From Pseudorasbora parva (lineage: Eukaryota; Chordata; Actinopteri; Cypriniformes; Gobionidae): 64,000 nucleotides of DNA. The position numbers and the translations under genes were made by a program. Where the stretch lies: contig NC_090173.1 of the NCBI RefSeq assembly GCF_024679245.1, positions 49,144,876 to 49,208,875 of the forward strand, written 5' to 3'. The notes beneath the pieces are model-generated. The model was not told the DNA's origin and searched no databases. It worked only from the letters and a program-made list of their open reading frames with translations. Shown one piece after another: positions 45,523-58,626 of this stretch (position 1 is the first letter of the stretch; the number at the start of each line of letters is the position of its first letter).

Positions 45523-47342
45523 TATATTACATCGTTCTGAGTCTGTTTCAGTGGTTTCTCAGATATTTCTAGAGATGGGTGGGTGGGCTGGAGGGGTATT
45601 GGATAGGGAAAGCTCTGGCTTCATGTGGATGTGGCCTTGGTGTCCGAGTATATTTGAGTTCACACTTTTCATAAGCGTACAAATGGCTTAATTATAGTTT
45701 TCTGCATGTTAAGCAGGGATAGGAGAAGGTATTTCACTTTTTTTTTTTTAAATCACCTCCTACAGTAAGAATTGCCTTTGTTTACTTTGTACAATGTGGC
45801 TCTATGTAGCTTCTGGAACAAATAGCACCTTGCTTGAGGTAATTTTAGACATATTAGGATTAATTAAGGTTATAAATTCAGCACTTGGTGAAATACTCTG
45901 CAATGATTGCAGCACTTTAAAAAAATAATATGCTAAAATAGTGTTGCTGGAAACATTTAGGACTCATTTAATCAAATAAATAGAACAGTTCTCTAGGGAT
46001 TGAAGAAAATCAAAAGATGTGCAGTTAAATAATTCTTGTTTGTGTATCCGTAGACCTAGATACTCTAGACAATAGCACTATGAGCTACAGCATTATGACT
46101 TCGTTCCAACTGACGTGTCTCTGCTCAACTAATGAGTTCAATAAGACTTTACTGCTGCAGAATTGCACACGTGCTCTCTGGGGAAATATAAAAACTGATT
46201 TTTTTGGATTACTCAACGTAAAGCCGTATCAGCCATCTTTGCTGTACAATCTCATTAATCAGCCTGACAAAAAAAATATGATTTCTGCTGATCTAAGGTC
46301 AGTTTCATGACTTCTCTCACAGTTCTAAGACTTCTAGAACTAGACTGTCTGGATCTGGCACTAAAAAAGAAAATGTGCGACATGCACTGACACAGCCCTG
46401 GCTGAGAAACAGGACTTCACTCTAGACATTATGGTGTAATTTTAGGGGATTATTCGCTTTGTAGTAAATTTGATTTGTTGTGACTAAGTTAAGCTGCCGA
46501 AGGCCTATGTACACGCAAAACCGCTTGTGCACACTTGTGAGAGGCTACATTTAAACTTCAAAATGTTTAAAATGCTCTACATTTTTAGAAAGGTTTACAT
46601 TTGATTTTGAAAAAACATTTATTGCATGGATTCAAAACATAATTTTAATTAGTTTACTATTTCTCTTTTCATGTTGATTTTAGTTTTTTTGCTGTGTTTT
46701 GTCATGTTTCATATTTTTATATGAAATCTATAGTATATCTATAGGTTATAGATTTTTATTTAAGTTCTAGTTATTATATATCAATTTAAAAAAAAAAAAA
46801 CAACACTGCTTGTGTTATTTTACCTAAAAAAAGGTGTTTTTTTTATATTTGTATTTCATTTATTTTATTTCAATTAACTAAAATATGTTTTAATGGTTTG
46901 AGCGTTTTAATTTTAGTTAACTAATATAGTTTTTGTTAAATTAATGTCACTTCATTGTGTGACATTACGTCACGTGATCGGCCCTTAATTATTAGTTTAT
47001 GCTCAAATACCCTGAGGTCGTCATATCACAAGTATCTCATATATTTCAAATGTTTCAACCCTTTAACTCTGACTCTCATAAACAGCGGATAGTTGCTTAG
47101 TCTTGTAAATCTGCATGTGTTCATGAGATTTGCTGACATCCTGACGAAATGCGCTAAGAAATCACCACTGCACTGGTTTACAAAGCCAAATCCAAAACAT
47201 CCCCACTAATACTTGCTTGTGTGAGCTATTTAGCGTGAATGCTGGAAGAGAAGGTTGTGTTAGTGTGTAGGTGTGTGTACATATTGTCTTGTTTTTAGAA
47301 AGCTGGTCGGCTGGTGTTACAGTAATTATGTTCCTTTCACAG

Positions 47343-47421
47343 CTATGAAGTCAGGCGGCACTCAGTTGAAGCTCATCATGTCATTCCAGAACTACGGACA
47401 AGCCCTGTTCAAACCTATGAA
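47343..47421 (+). CDS. fam20c: fam20c exon 3
   Basis: This 79-nt exon encodes [12 protein letters not shown] followed by [14 protein letters not shown], the glycine-containing loop and the first beta-strands of the kinase nucleotide-binding lobe. The FKP strand carries a conserved lysine. It lies behind a good acceptor (CCTTTCACAG, ending 47342) and in front of a consensus donor GTAAGT at 47422. The exon ends after two bases of a Lys codon, so the next exon must begin in phase 2. It was too short to appear as an independent open reading frame and was found by looking for the FAM20C continuation. Summed with exons 1 and 2 the coding length is 818 nt with no frame break. The catalytic Asp-containing exons are not in the window. 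Confidence 0.95.
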
Positions 47422-47687
47422 GTAAGTGATACTGCTGTCTTTCATTTTTCATGAATACATTTCCAAAAGAGAACCAGTTTTTCAGAAGGTCCCCTGCATA
47501 CATTCATTCCTAGTGTACCTAAGAGGCGTGGACTAAACCTTTTGTGTTTTAACAAAAACGTGGATCTGCTGTTGGATGTTGAAACAGATTTATGTAGACA
47601 GTTGTTCTACGTTTAAAATATGACAAGTATGTTAAAATGATAAAATGGGTACATCGCCACATGAGTATCAGAACTCAAACTTCTTAA

Positions 47688-48271
47688 AGGGATAGTTTAA
47701 AAATCAATGTCAGAATGATTTTTTTCCAGCCAATCAGAATCCATCCTGCTTCAAAGTGCTTGAGCATTTAAAGTTGCAGCGCGCACATATAATAAACAAA
47801 ACAATATTGTGTGGATATATAGCTAATATAATTTGTCGTTCTTGGTGTGAGACTACCTCAAGACTTTCATACATATTCAGAACACAAATTAAGATATTTT
47901 AAATGAAATCAGAGATTTCTGTCTCTCCATTTAAATTGCATTTAACCAAAACTCTGATGCTTCACAACGTTCATAGATTGATTGTAAAAGTAATCCGTAT
48001 GAATTGAGTGGTTTAATCCTATTATGGATAGTTTTTTATTTGCATAAAAACATTGACCATGAAATATACTTAGAGCATTTCAATTTGTACATTTGTAAAC
48101 CGAAGCTCAAGATGCAATCGCATGTCACTCCAGCATGTTTGAGCTTCCTCAAGAACTAATGCAAGTATGTCCAGCAAGTATGGTTGCGCTTAAATATAGC
48201 TTCATTTGTGTTTTGGGTTTGGAACGATATGAGTTAGTAAATGATGACATAATTTTGGGGTGAACTGTCCC
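47688..48271. mobile_element. TTAA-flanked element related to B
   Basis: The left end AGGGATAGTTTAAAAATCA and the mirror of the right end GGGACAGTTCACCCC are bounded by TTAA at 47684-47687 and 48272-48275. No open frame; 584 bp. Confidence 0.65.
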
Positions 48272-49527
48272 TTAAAGTGCTTTTCAATAGTATGAATGCT
48301 CTTATTATGAGCAAAGATAAATTGGGTATTTGCCTAAAATCCCCACTAAAAAACTTTTTTTTAACCCACTAAAGATTGCATCTGAACTGAAGGATTTCTA
48401 TTAACTCAGTTTGTGCGTTTGTTGGCCGGCAGCATCATTGTCCGTGAGATCTTTTGTGGTGGGTAATGATCAGTCTGGTTTTAATTAACATGGCCAGGCT
48501 TACACATTAATTAAAAACTGCGAGACACTATCACACGCTCTCGGGGATATTTGCCAGCAGAAGCTGTAACAGCCGCACATAAAACAGGGCGGATCGACGG
48601 AGTGTGTCTGCCATATTCCCTCTGTTGAAACAACACTGCTAGGGCTACCTGACTCATTCGTGATCAAATAATTACTAGTTGATGCTTGATTGCTTCCACC
48701 CAGAGAAGACCTTTTTTTTTTCTTGTTGTTTTGTTTGATTATGCTTTGTCATTTGCCATCTGTGATTTCTTAGTCTTTCTTTGTGGGTATAGATTGAAGC
48801 ATTTGGTGGCTAAAACACACACACACACAAACTAAGAGAGAGATATTACAGTAGCATCAGGAGATGCACAATTTACACACAAGAAAATTTGCCTTATGAA
48901 TGTTTGAGTTAATACTCCCTGCTGAAAAAAATCACTGGCTTAGGCCACAATAGGAATTACTGCTGGGATCTTCAACACAAAACTGCAAAATTGTTAGACG
49001 AGCTTTTTGAGAGGTTATTGTCTACTGGTAGGAAATGTCAGTTGGCAAAAAATGTTTTATATGTACAAGGAGCAGTGTTGTTTGTATACTATTTGCTATT
49101 ATTTTTATAGTATTTTATTTAAATAGTATTTGAATACATTTTTACATTTTCAGAGAGTTCAATTGCTTAATCCAAACAAACCGAACTCTAATGTCAATCA
49201 AACCTGGGAACGCACCAAAAGTGCTAGCGTAAAAGCACTCGGCTAAGCCTTGTTTATATCTGGCATTAAGATGCGTGTTAATCGATCGGATCACAAGGGG
49301 GTTATGCTAAATACATGTGTAAATGGGATCTAAAAAGTTTTGACCTTGTCCACTTTCGACCGCTTCTAGAGGTAGTTGAAAACGCATTTGACAGGTTTGC
49401 TTTTGTTGTGTAAGCGCTCATCGAACGGCCACAAAAGACCGCCTAGTCTCCCACTACTGACCTAATACACATTATGGGAAGTTCGCATGCCAGGCAGGAT
49501 TTAAACTTTGCCGGCTGGTTGAGACCC

Positions 49528-49719
49528 AAGGTTGGTTTGAAGATGAAAAACGTACCAAGCAAAATTTTCCCTCACCATTCCTGATTTCTAACACACACTC
49601 ACAGCGTTCAGCTGGTCTTGTGGCTTTTAGAGCAAAAACTCAAACAGGAGAAGTGTTAGAAATCAGGAATGGCGAGGGAACATTTTGCTTGGTACGTTTT
49701 TCATCTTCAAACCAACCTT
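49528..49719. repeat. Foldback hairpin with 67-bp arms
   Basis: Arms 49528-49594 and 49653-49719 (AAGGTTGGTTTGAAGATGAA and its mirror) match almost perfectly around a 58-base loop. The right arm runs into the target duplication of the next hAT element. Confidence 0.85.
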
Positions 49720-50140
49720 GATCCAGGGCCGGCGCTAGCCATTTGGGTGCCCTAAGCACAAATGCTTGGCGGTGCCCCCCCCACCCCACCCCACCCCCCA
49801 ACCAACCAACCAACCAACCAACCAAAGAAATAACTACCATTCAGAATTTCTTAGTTAGGTTCTCTTTACTTCCAAAATAACTGCTGCAAATGAATAATTG
49901 GAACTGAACAATGTAAACACAAAGTTAAAAGTGCAAAAAATGTTTAGTGCAAATAACAGTATAAGTGTATGAATTTTATGAAGTATGAATTTTAAAGTGC
50001 ACATTTTAAACTGCAAATAACCATGCATAACTGCACAGTAGAAATTACTCAACAGAGGGACTACATCTCTATAAAGAGACCATTCTGCTATTCTATAGAA
50101 CTATATTAAACATTTTCACTACCATCAGTTGTCAGAGGCC

Positions 50141-50260
50141 CTACAGAGGCACACGCCTACATTTCCTAGCTGCAAAATCAGCTATCAGGTCATCATATGA
50201 CAGTTTCTGAGCCACGTCCCCATTGATGCTGATGACAGCCAGACCACTTAAATGCTCCAT
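50141..50260 (-). pseudogene. hAT transposase C-terminal remnant
   Basis: A 39-codon frame begins MEHLSGLAVISINGDVAQKL, continues SYDDLIADFAARKCRRVPL and ends at TAG (50141-50143). The pattern (L-A-V-I-S-I ... A-Q-K-L-S-Y-D-D-L-I-x-D-F-A-x-R-K) is the C-terminal end of hAT-family transposases, at the edge of the dimerisation domain. It stands where an autonomous copy would end its gene, close to the left terminus on the minus strand. The rest of the transposase has been deleted or replaced. Confidence 0.7.
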
Positions 50261-50650
50261 ATAAACACCTCAATCGGAATAAAAATGCCCAAACCGAATG
50301 AAATTGTAATCGGTTTGAGAGGGGTGGGATAAACCTTTTCATGAACTGATCAAACGAAAAGTTTCACCATGTAAACGACCTGACCCGATTACTTTTGAGT
50401 GTGCGTCCTTATATGACGCGATACACAGCGCGCGCCTTCACCACTGAAGAGTGCGCGCCGCGGCGCGCTCACACCAGGTTATAATGTTGAGAGGAAAGTT
50501 AATTTTTCTGAGGGGTAAACTTTTTATTTCGTTAGAAGTTATTAAGATAATGTTGGCATAATGCCACAGACAGCTTGGCAACACCCTCTCATATTAACAG
50601 CGTTTGTCCCAGCACTTTTTACTTCAAAAACGTGCATGTAAACGTGGCTA
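50256..50650. repeat. Probable element nested in the hAT copy
   Basis: CATATAAACACCTCAATCGG (left) and the mirror of GTGCATGTAAACGTGGCTAT (right) are weakly inverted. The interior is GC-rich (GCGCGCC runs). Confidence 0.4.
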
Positions 50651-51212
50651 TTGTCTTACCTGCAAGTGACCCGCGAGCATCATCCCGCTGTCTCTTCTTT
50701 TTTCTTTTTTCCGCCCCCGACTCTTGGTGCCTTTTCGAGGCCATTTCTGAGGTCGGTGTCTGCCAAATTTGACATTGATTGAGGCATAATCGAACAGACC
50801 ACAGGGAGGTGGGGAAGGGGGGGGGGGCACCAGAGGGAGACTGGCACAGTGATTCACCTTTTTCTCGACTAATTTGGTCTAGGCCTATATTACTTTTGTA
50901 TTGCTTTTGTATATTAACATGCTTTTAGAAATATTTTATTTGTCATTTATACTAGTAGCCTATTGTCATGATTTTTTCACGACCCAGATTTTTTGGTGCC
51001 CCCCCAAGCACTTGGTGCCCTACGCGCAGTGCGTGATGTGCGTGTGCGGAGCGCCGGCCCTGCCTTGATCTGTATGTTTTCTGTCTTCTCTGGGTACGTT
51101 CATATGGAAATTGCACAAGCTTATTTTTTCCATTAGATCGGAAGATCTAAACCAAAAAAAAACATACATTTACCTGGCCGTAGACTCTCCCCTCAAAGAA
51201 ATCAGGACAGAA

Positions 51213-51475
51213 TGGACTGCATGGACTGCATTTATATAGCGCTTTTATCCAAAGCGCTTTACATTTTTGCCTCACATTCACCCATTCATACACCGACGGT
51301 GATGTCAGCCATGTAAGGCACCATCCAGCTCGTCGGGAGCAGCTGGGGTTAGGTGTCTTGCTCATGGACACTTCGACACTTGGTCAGGTGGAACCGGGGA
51401 TTGAACCACAAACCTTTCGGTTTGTAGACAACCTACATGAACCACTGAGCCACTGCCGCCCCCAGAAGTGGTTGA
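51213..51475 (-). mobile_element. tRNA-derived SINE, copy 2
   Basis: On the minus strand it starts GGGCGGCAGTGGCTCAGTGG (box A-like TGGCTCAGTGG), has box B-like GGTTCAATCCC, and ends CGCTATATAAATGCAGTCCA. It is the most complete of the three copies. Confidence 0.85.
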
Positions 51476-51912
51476 ATGTCGACACAAGAGACGGATTAAA
51501 AAACCCAGTGTAAATGGGAATCCATTTAAGTCTATTTGTGATCTGATGGACCAAAATGCATCTTAATACCATTGTGCATCAACAAGGCCTTAGTTTTAAG
51601 AATCGACAGCAAAATAAGTCTGACAAATGATAAATGACAAATGAAAAGATGGTATGATTCACATCGAGATATCTGATCTCAAGTCCGGTCCATCAGAGAT
51701 TACATGAAGAGATGGAAAAAAACGGAGGGAGTTTTAACTGTGTCAATATCACCAAGACACTTATATTTCTTGTGCCCGCAAAGCTACCTGAAAAAAGTGT
51801 ACGGAGGACAAAGGGGTGATCATACAAAATATTAATTTTATTTAGTTTGAAGTCAAGTTCATTTTTATCTACTTTTGATATATTAAAAAAAAAAAACACG
51901 TCCTTACTTTAA

Positions 51913-52223
51913 AGCTGCAGTCCATAACTTTTTGCACTCTAGTGGTTAATAAACAGAACTGCATGTGTCTTGCGGAAGAACACTGCAGCCGGAGCTACTT
52001 CTCTCTGTTTATGTCTATGGCGGATCACGCAGGGACTGTGCTCCTCCGCAGCGGTACCTACCGGTCTGGCCTGAAATAGTCCCAATATAAACACTTATCA
52101 TAAGTGTACCATAATGATTCAGGGTAAGACAAAAACACGGTTTGGAAAATGGATTCATGTTGTACATTCTCATTATATAATTTTTGTAAATCTTGAACAC
52201 AAAAAAAGTTACGGACAGCAGCT
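51913..52223. mobile_element. TTAA-flanked MITE
   Basis: AGCTGCAGTCCATAACTTTT and the mirror of AGCTGCTGTCCGTAACTTTT are bounded by exact TTAA (51909-51912 and 52224-52227). It is 311 bp and non-coding. Confidence 0.85.
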
Positions 52224-52340
52224 TTAACATGCCTAAACCTTTTTACATTACTGTAGCTGAATTAGCTGACCGATTAGCTGTTCAGGCCACCACTGACTAG
52301 TCCCTAGTCCCTGCACATCCCTAGTTTGGCTAGTATATCC

Positions 52341-53936
52341 TAGTGTTGTAGTCAAGACCACCTAAACCGAGACCAAGACAAGACCAAGACTTTCAAGGGC
52401 CGAGACCAAGACAAGACCAAGACTTTCAAGGGCCGAGACCGAGTCAAGACCAAGACCAATGCATGTCCCCACACTTATGATAAAATGTGGAATATGCATA
52501 ATGATTGGCACTTCTCTCGTATGTGTGGGTGTGTAAGTGTACCATGAGAGAAGTTTTGATCAAATTATCAAAAGGCATTGCAGCTTTGTGGGAATTAATC
52601 TTTTTCTTCTATAAGCAAAAAACACTTAACTTTTTGTCAATGGAAGGCACTGAAGACGACGTGTTCATATTGTTTACAGTCTATGGTGGACACAAACACC
52701 AAACTGACACTAACAGAGCTTTGTGTTTTGTTTTGTGAAAAGTGCTCAATCCCATTTTAAAACTCAAAGTTCCCTTAGAATGCTAATCTGGATGAGGTAT
52801 TAATCTCAGACACAGTCCATTATGTCTTAAATGAATTTGAATAACAGGAGGTGGAATATGTATCATACAGATATTAGTATGCTGCTTAAGCAAATTATTT
52901 TATATATGTACATATTTTTCATTTACAAATTGAAAATGTTATTGTGCAGCTTTATTGTGCAACAACAAGGAAAAGAAACCCTGTACTTGCATTATTATGT
53001 ATGATCTCTTATCTTGATGTTTCTTTTGTTCCAACAGGTTGAATTGTTTTGGTTTATAATCATATCAATATTAGAAATAGCATTAACAGTTTACAATTAG
53101 CCATATTTTCTGCCATATACAATTTAATAAAATGATCAGCTAGCTAACAAACAACTTTGTTCTGTTTTCACCTCACTCCAGTCTAAACTAAATGATTTTA
53201 GACTATTTATTTTACTACACATCCAACATACATAAGCTGAAATACTGTGGATAGTTGGATAAATCTCACTCTCCACTCTTGCTAAATTGGGTAAGCACAC
53301 TTGCGTTCTCATTTCTGAGGTGTTCTGAGTAAATGATTAAACTGATTTGTTCAGTTCATTGTTGAACAGATCAGTTCTTATTACCGTCGTTAAAATGATT
53401 CGGTTCAAATGAGTCATTTGGTCGTGAATCGGACATTAGCAGACCCGTTGTGTGTGAATCACGGCTGTCAGAACATCGCGGAAGGTTTGTCACACAGAAA
53501 ACACTTCATAACTGGATAGAAATTGTTTCCTGTTTATTTAATGTATGATTTATGTCAGCTGTTTAGCTGGTCAAACGTTTTTTGAGCGCAATTCACACCG
53601 AGCGGTACTTTAAAACAGTTGTCCGAACGCGCAACGTTCAACATGGATTCGGTTTTCTGAACTTTTGATTTAGCTTAATATGTGAAGTATCAGAGAGAGC
53701 TTATGTGCTTATTTTGAAGACAGAGAGAGTGCGCGCAGGGTGGAGTTCTCTGCTCTTTATATGCCTTCAGCTGTGGTCTTGACCGGTCTTGAGACAAAAT
53801 CCCGAGTCATCTTCGCCCGAGACCGAGACGAGACCGAGTAAAAATGCGGTCGATACCGAGACGAGACCAAGACCTTTAAAAAGTGGTCTCGAGACCGGTC
53901 TCGAGACCGAGACCGATCTCGAGTACTACAACACTA
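52341..53936. mobile_element. hAT element with perfect 8-bp duplication and GAGACC repeats
   Basis: The ends are TAGTGTTGTAG and its mirror CTACAACACTA, with exact GTATATCC at 52333-52340 and 53937-53944. Both subterminal regions contain many GAGACCAAGAC-type direct and inverted repeats (52355-52460 and 53765-53925). The interior is about 1.3 kb without recognisable transposase. Confidence 0.92.
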
Positions 53937-54177
53937 GTATATCCCTATATCCATTGGTTAAACTAGAACTTGATCAAACAGCATTGTTTTTTTTTAATAA
54001 TTTGACATGATGTCACATTCAGTAACTCATACGCTGTAACTCTTACCTTTTCCTCTGACATTAAGTTATCATGTGACATTAAGTTATTAATGATTAGGCC
54101 TGTGAAGTGGATCACCCTCTTTATAATTTCGGAGGAAATCTCAGTATGAATTTACATGATACACATCTTCTATAATG

Positions 54178-54295
54178 TCTCGGGTTACGACTAACCCTTG
54201 TTCCCTGAGAAAAACACTGTGTCTAACATCACTTAGGGAGCGTCTCTAAAGTGTCGCTAGACGCAGTGTGAGTTTCCTAGAAAGGGAACAGCGGC
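54178..54295. repeat. Possible element terminus (GGGTTACGACTAACC)
   Basis: CTCGGGTTACGACTAACCCT with GTTCCCTGAGAAAAACACTG and a mirrored TAGAAAGGGAAC resemble a common cyprinid repeat end. The extent is unclear. Confidence 0.35.
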
Positions 54296-55294
54296 ACAAA
54301 AAAAGGAACATTGCATGTTCGAATCAAATGTTTTCTGTTGGTCTCAGCTTTCATCTAGTTCTCAAGAAAGATCATGAAAGTATATTTTTAGTGGAGAGTT
54401 TGGCAATGAATGTAATAATGTGTAAGTAGTTTGTCTGAAAAAAAGCACAGATTTCTCTTTAGCTGTGTTTCATTATTTTGAGCAATTACTCTTTGGAGGT
54501 GTTAAAACAATCATATTGTGCAATAGGTACAACTTGCCTTTAATCCCTCAGCTTGTGCTGTGAATTATCATCGCTAAAGAAGCAAGTACCATGAGCTACG
54601 CTTGAGGAATCATCTATTCATCATATCATTGACATAAATAGCCTGCCATATGGTCCCACTCAAACCATTGAACATCCAGAGCACATGGCCACACCGCAGC
54701 AAGTATGCTCTTTTTCATCCCGAATAAAGCTTTTTCCCAGGGTCTACATCCATCTCCCACTATGAGGAGGCTATAGATTTCTCCAGCTCTAAAAGCTGGG
54801 AGAATATCCCTGAATCCTCGTTGACGGCACGGGGCCACCCTTTCCCTCACCTGCCCCTCTGTGCAGCCGTACTAAGCATCAAAGCTTCTTTTGATGTGCT
54901 GCTGCTTTGAGCTGGATGCTAATCTATCTGCCGGCGCATGAAGGGGTAACTGCTCTGGTTCCCGCAGTCTTAGAAAGCCACGCGGGCTGCAGTGTGTGTA
55001 TGTGTGAGGAGTTTATTGAACTGATATCTGACTGGGATCTAGGTGCAAATGCAGCAATAAATCATTGCGCAACCTTTTACTCTACCTTCTCCATGTTCAT
55101 TCAGAGACCTGACCAGTTGGACATGTGCCACGGAAATGCACTCATCCCAACAGAATGAGGAAGGAGTAGCTGTACTGTGCAGGAAAGCCTTGCTCACTAA
55201 TATGTTTAATCATTCCACAGCACTGAACGCTGGTGATCGACAAGGAATGAGGAAGGAGACCAAATTAGAGACACAGAAATAAAACCTTGTGTAA

Positions 55295-56035
55295 AGATGT
55301 AGCATACTTTTAAAAAGAGTACTTATTATGGAATGAATGTACTTTAAAAATGTTCTTAAGTGCGAGCTGAATTTCTGTTTTCTGTTTTGTTTTTGTTGGC
55401 ATACTTATATTTATTTTCATACTTCATATTTTCATTGACGAGAGCACCACGACCAATGCGTGTTGCGTGAATGCGCGTTGGAGATTAGTAAATAAAGTTG
55501 TAAATTATGTTGTTTTTTTTACACTTCACGCAACTTTATTAAATTGAGGTTGAACCACTGGAGTCACATGGACTAACAATATCTTTACTGCCTTTCTGGG
55601 GCCTGAAAGTGGTAGTTGCGAAGACTGTCAATGCTGGGACAGAAATCTCTCAGATTTCATCAAAAAGATGACCAAAGTCTTACAGATTTGGAATGAGAGT
55701 ATGAAAGAACTATCCCTTTAATGACATCTCTATTGAAACTAGCATGCTATGTATTTCAATATGTTTTTGAATTACAAATTCGTAATGATTAAGTTGCAAT
55801 TTAGTACATTTAGTTCAAAATATGTTAACTTTAAATGTACTATCTAAAAACACTACAGTTCAAATTATGATTAAGTAACGTGTTTAAGTATGTTAGTCAA
55901 CATCAAAATAAGTGCACTTTTTAAAGCACAAATCGATTAAAACATTAATTTAAAATGTACTTTACATTAAAGTAAAACTTTTAATTTGACTTTATAAGTA
56001 AATGCACTTTTTAAAAGTGTATTAAGTGTATTGCG
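55295..56035. repeat. AT-rich dispersed repeat
   Basis: It shares short blocks with 42135-42960 and with 36620-36790 (GTACACTT, TAAAGTAT). Fragments only. Confidence 0.35.
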
Positions 56036-56221
56036 GAGTGATGTTTGAATGTTGAGAATGTTTGCATGTGTGTGTACTCACTACATCTTGTGTTGTTTAG
56101 TAACAATATTCCTATCTACCTTAGTTAGCTTTAACCATGACAACATCACTTTAACTTAAAATGATTGTTTGTTCCTCAAGCCAGTGTGCAGATTATTCAA
56201 TGACTATTCTAGAGGTTAACT

Positions 56222-57139
56222 GTCTGTCAAATTCGCTCATCCATGTCTTTATGAACCTTGCTTTTTATGTCATGTTGGAACAGAAAAGTGTCATCCCCAA
56301 ACTGATCCCATAAAGTTGGGAGCATGTAATTGTCCAGAATGTCTTGGTATGCTGAAGCATCAAGAGTTCCTTTTACTGGAACTAATGGACCAAGCCCAAC
56401 CCCTGAAAAACAACCCACACCATAATCCCCTCCCCCTTCACCAAACTTTACACGTGGCACAATGTAGTCAGGCAAGTAGTATTCTCCTGACAACCACCAA
56501 ACCCAGACTCGTCCATCGGATTGCCAAACAGAGAAGAGTGATTTGTCACTCCAGAAAACACGTCTCCACTGCTCTAGAGTCCAGTGGTGGTGTAGTTTAC
56601 ACCACTGCATCCCACGCTTTACATTGCACTTGGTGATGTAAGGCTTGGATGCAGCTGCTCATCCATGGAAACCCATTTCATGAACATCTCTACGTACTGT
56701 TCTTGAGCTAATCTGAAGGCCACACAACATTTGGAGGTCTGTAGCTATTAACTCTGCAGAAAGTTTGCGACTTTTGAGCACTGTGCACCTCAGCATGTGC
56801 TGACCCCGCTCTGTGATTTTACGTAGCCTACCACTTTGTGGCTAAATTGCTGTTTTTCTGAGGTGCTTAATTGCTTCTACTTTGTTATAATACCACTAAC
56901 AGCTGGCCATGGAATATTTAGTAGTGAGGAAATTTCACAAATTGCACAGGAGGCGACCTATCACGGTGCCACGCTTGAATTCACTAAGCTCCTGAGAGCG
57001 ACCCATTCGTTCACAAATGTTTGTAGAAGCGTCCGCATGACTAGGTGCTTGATTTTATACACCTGTGGCCATGGAAGTGATCGGAGAACCTGAATTCAGT
57101 GATTTGGAGAGGTGTTTCAGTACTTTTGGCAAAATAGTG
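56222..57139 (-). mobile_element. Tc1-like element truncated at its transposase 3' end
   Basis: The right end is the mirror of CACTATTTTGCCAAAAGTAC, a Tc1-type terminus. The left inverted repeat is missing: the element stops within the catalytic domain at about 56222. Confidence 0.8.
56227..57006 (-). pseudogene. Tc1-like transposase, truncated
   Basis: It starts MGRSQELSEFKRGTVIGRLL at 57006 and is interrupted by several stops and shifts. It reads well again in [20 protein letters not shown] (first catalytic Asp in WSDKS) and DGRVWVWW, and ends FLFQHD (second Asp) followed by [13 protein letters not shown] and a stop. The Glu-bearing PDLNP block is lost with the truncation. Inactive. Confidence 0.85.
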
Positions 57140-58610
57140 TGTGCTTGTCAATTTGTCTCATACCACCAAATTATTTTGCACCTTTAGCACAATTAGCTTA
57201 ACATCAAACACTTTTGCTGTGTGCATAAATATATAATCGGATAAATAATGTATTATGTTTTGTCAGCTTATGTCATATACAGATCCTAACAGAACAGAAA
57301 TCAGCTAAACACGACTGACAGCATTAACAACTTACTTGTAATCATACATTTGAGGTTACTGAAATATCGTTTGAAATATGTATTTACTTATACATTACCC
57401 TACCTCAAATTGAAGAGTGTGTCCTTAGCAATGCCAAAGTTTTGGGCTTGATTCCCAGAGTGAAAAAAACAACAACCAGAGACTCACCACACTTTAATTG
57501 GAGTCCAAAAACAAAGTGTGTTGGCCACAAAATACATTGTAGAAATATGGGAAAACGTTATAAACACCACTATATTTGAGTTAAAAGGGGTTCTTTTATC
57601 TAGTGTTGTTAATCATTTTATTCTCAATTCTGCAGTGTGTGGGTAGTAATGTACTTTTTTTTCAGAGGGAATAAAACATACCTTTAAGGTGAATTTAAGG
57701 TGCTTTGAATATGCATTTGCCAAGTGCATAAATGCATATATGACACAACTTTTTGTTGACTTCCTATATTGGGATTCCAGCTTTGATTATGATTCCCACC
57801 GATAATCCACTTCCTAACTTCAGGATCTTATCCGAACCTCTAAATTCAGAGGCCAATGTTTGGTTAATATGAATATTCCTGGACCATCAAGAGTGTTGCT
57901 TGAGGAAAATGTCCTACTTGAATAAACTGTGTAATGAACCCCTCAAACAGTTCTCGTTTACTAACAGGCTGGAAGTTTGGTCTGTGAGCAGCTCTTTAAA
58001 GTGCATGCCAGGCTATGTGTCTCAACAGGAGCAAAAACCCGCACACAGCAAAATAGCTTGTGGATCTTTAAGCTAAGAGCCAAGTTTGAGTTTTCCACTC
58101 CTTTGATGTTAATGATTTTTTTTTCTTCTTCTCGTATTGGTACTGAAATTGCTGCAGTGCTTTGATATGAACTCTCACAGCAGCAACAGCAAAAGACTTT
58201 TCAGCTACAGCTGTTGTGCATTCAACGCTGTAATGTAGAATATGTTCATGTAATGTAGATTATCGCATGCATCCTAACCATGGCGATACCATTACCCCCA
58301 TGATTACCACTGTCAATGTGTGGCGTCTCTGTGGTACCAGCTTCCAGTCATTTCTGTTGTAGGCTATGTGCACACCAATTGTATTCATGGTTCATATCGG
58401 ATTGGATGCATCTTTACATTCTTGATGTATGTCAGGTTGATTTATGACATGGGAAATAACTTTACTAAAGCACAATGCATGTCAAAACCTGCACTGAAGT
58501 GCACTAAGTCATTGTTGTTTTGGAATGCAGATAAAAATCCCAGCTGAAAAGTCCAGGTTCATTCCAAGCTTCAGATGCACTTTGTCATGTAAATCGTAAA
58601 AGAAAAAGAT

Positions 58611-58626
58611 AGAGAGAGAGAGAGAG
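58611..58626. repeat. GA microsatellite
   Basis: A short AG dinucleotide run. Confidence 0.8.

Larger units (their letters stand above)
37137..47342 (+). other. fam20c: fam20c intron 2 (GT-AG)
   Basis: This 10.2 kb intron runs from GTAGGT to CACAG. It holds a 38-bp satellite, a Harbinger-like element, small MITEs and a Tc1 element, each listed separately. The stretches 37142-37815, 40865-42130 and 45525-47340 show no exon and no repeat I can name, apart from short A/T tracts and a small tandem of TATATAGGACTTA near 37535-37587. Confidence 0.85.
49724..51062 (-). mobile_element. hAT element with perfect 8-bp target duplication
   Basis: The ends are CAGGGCCGGCGC and GCGCCGGCCCTG, flanked by exact CCTTGATC at 49716-49723 and 51063-51070. 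It carries a hAT transposase C-terminal remnant on the minus strand and a GC-rich nested segment (about 50256-50650). Confidence 0.92.

Noticed and set aside
53789..54010. Glu/Thr-rich open frame (RPSKNAVDTETRPRPLKS)
   Set aside because: Translation of the GAGACC subterminal repeats of the hAT element.
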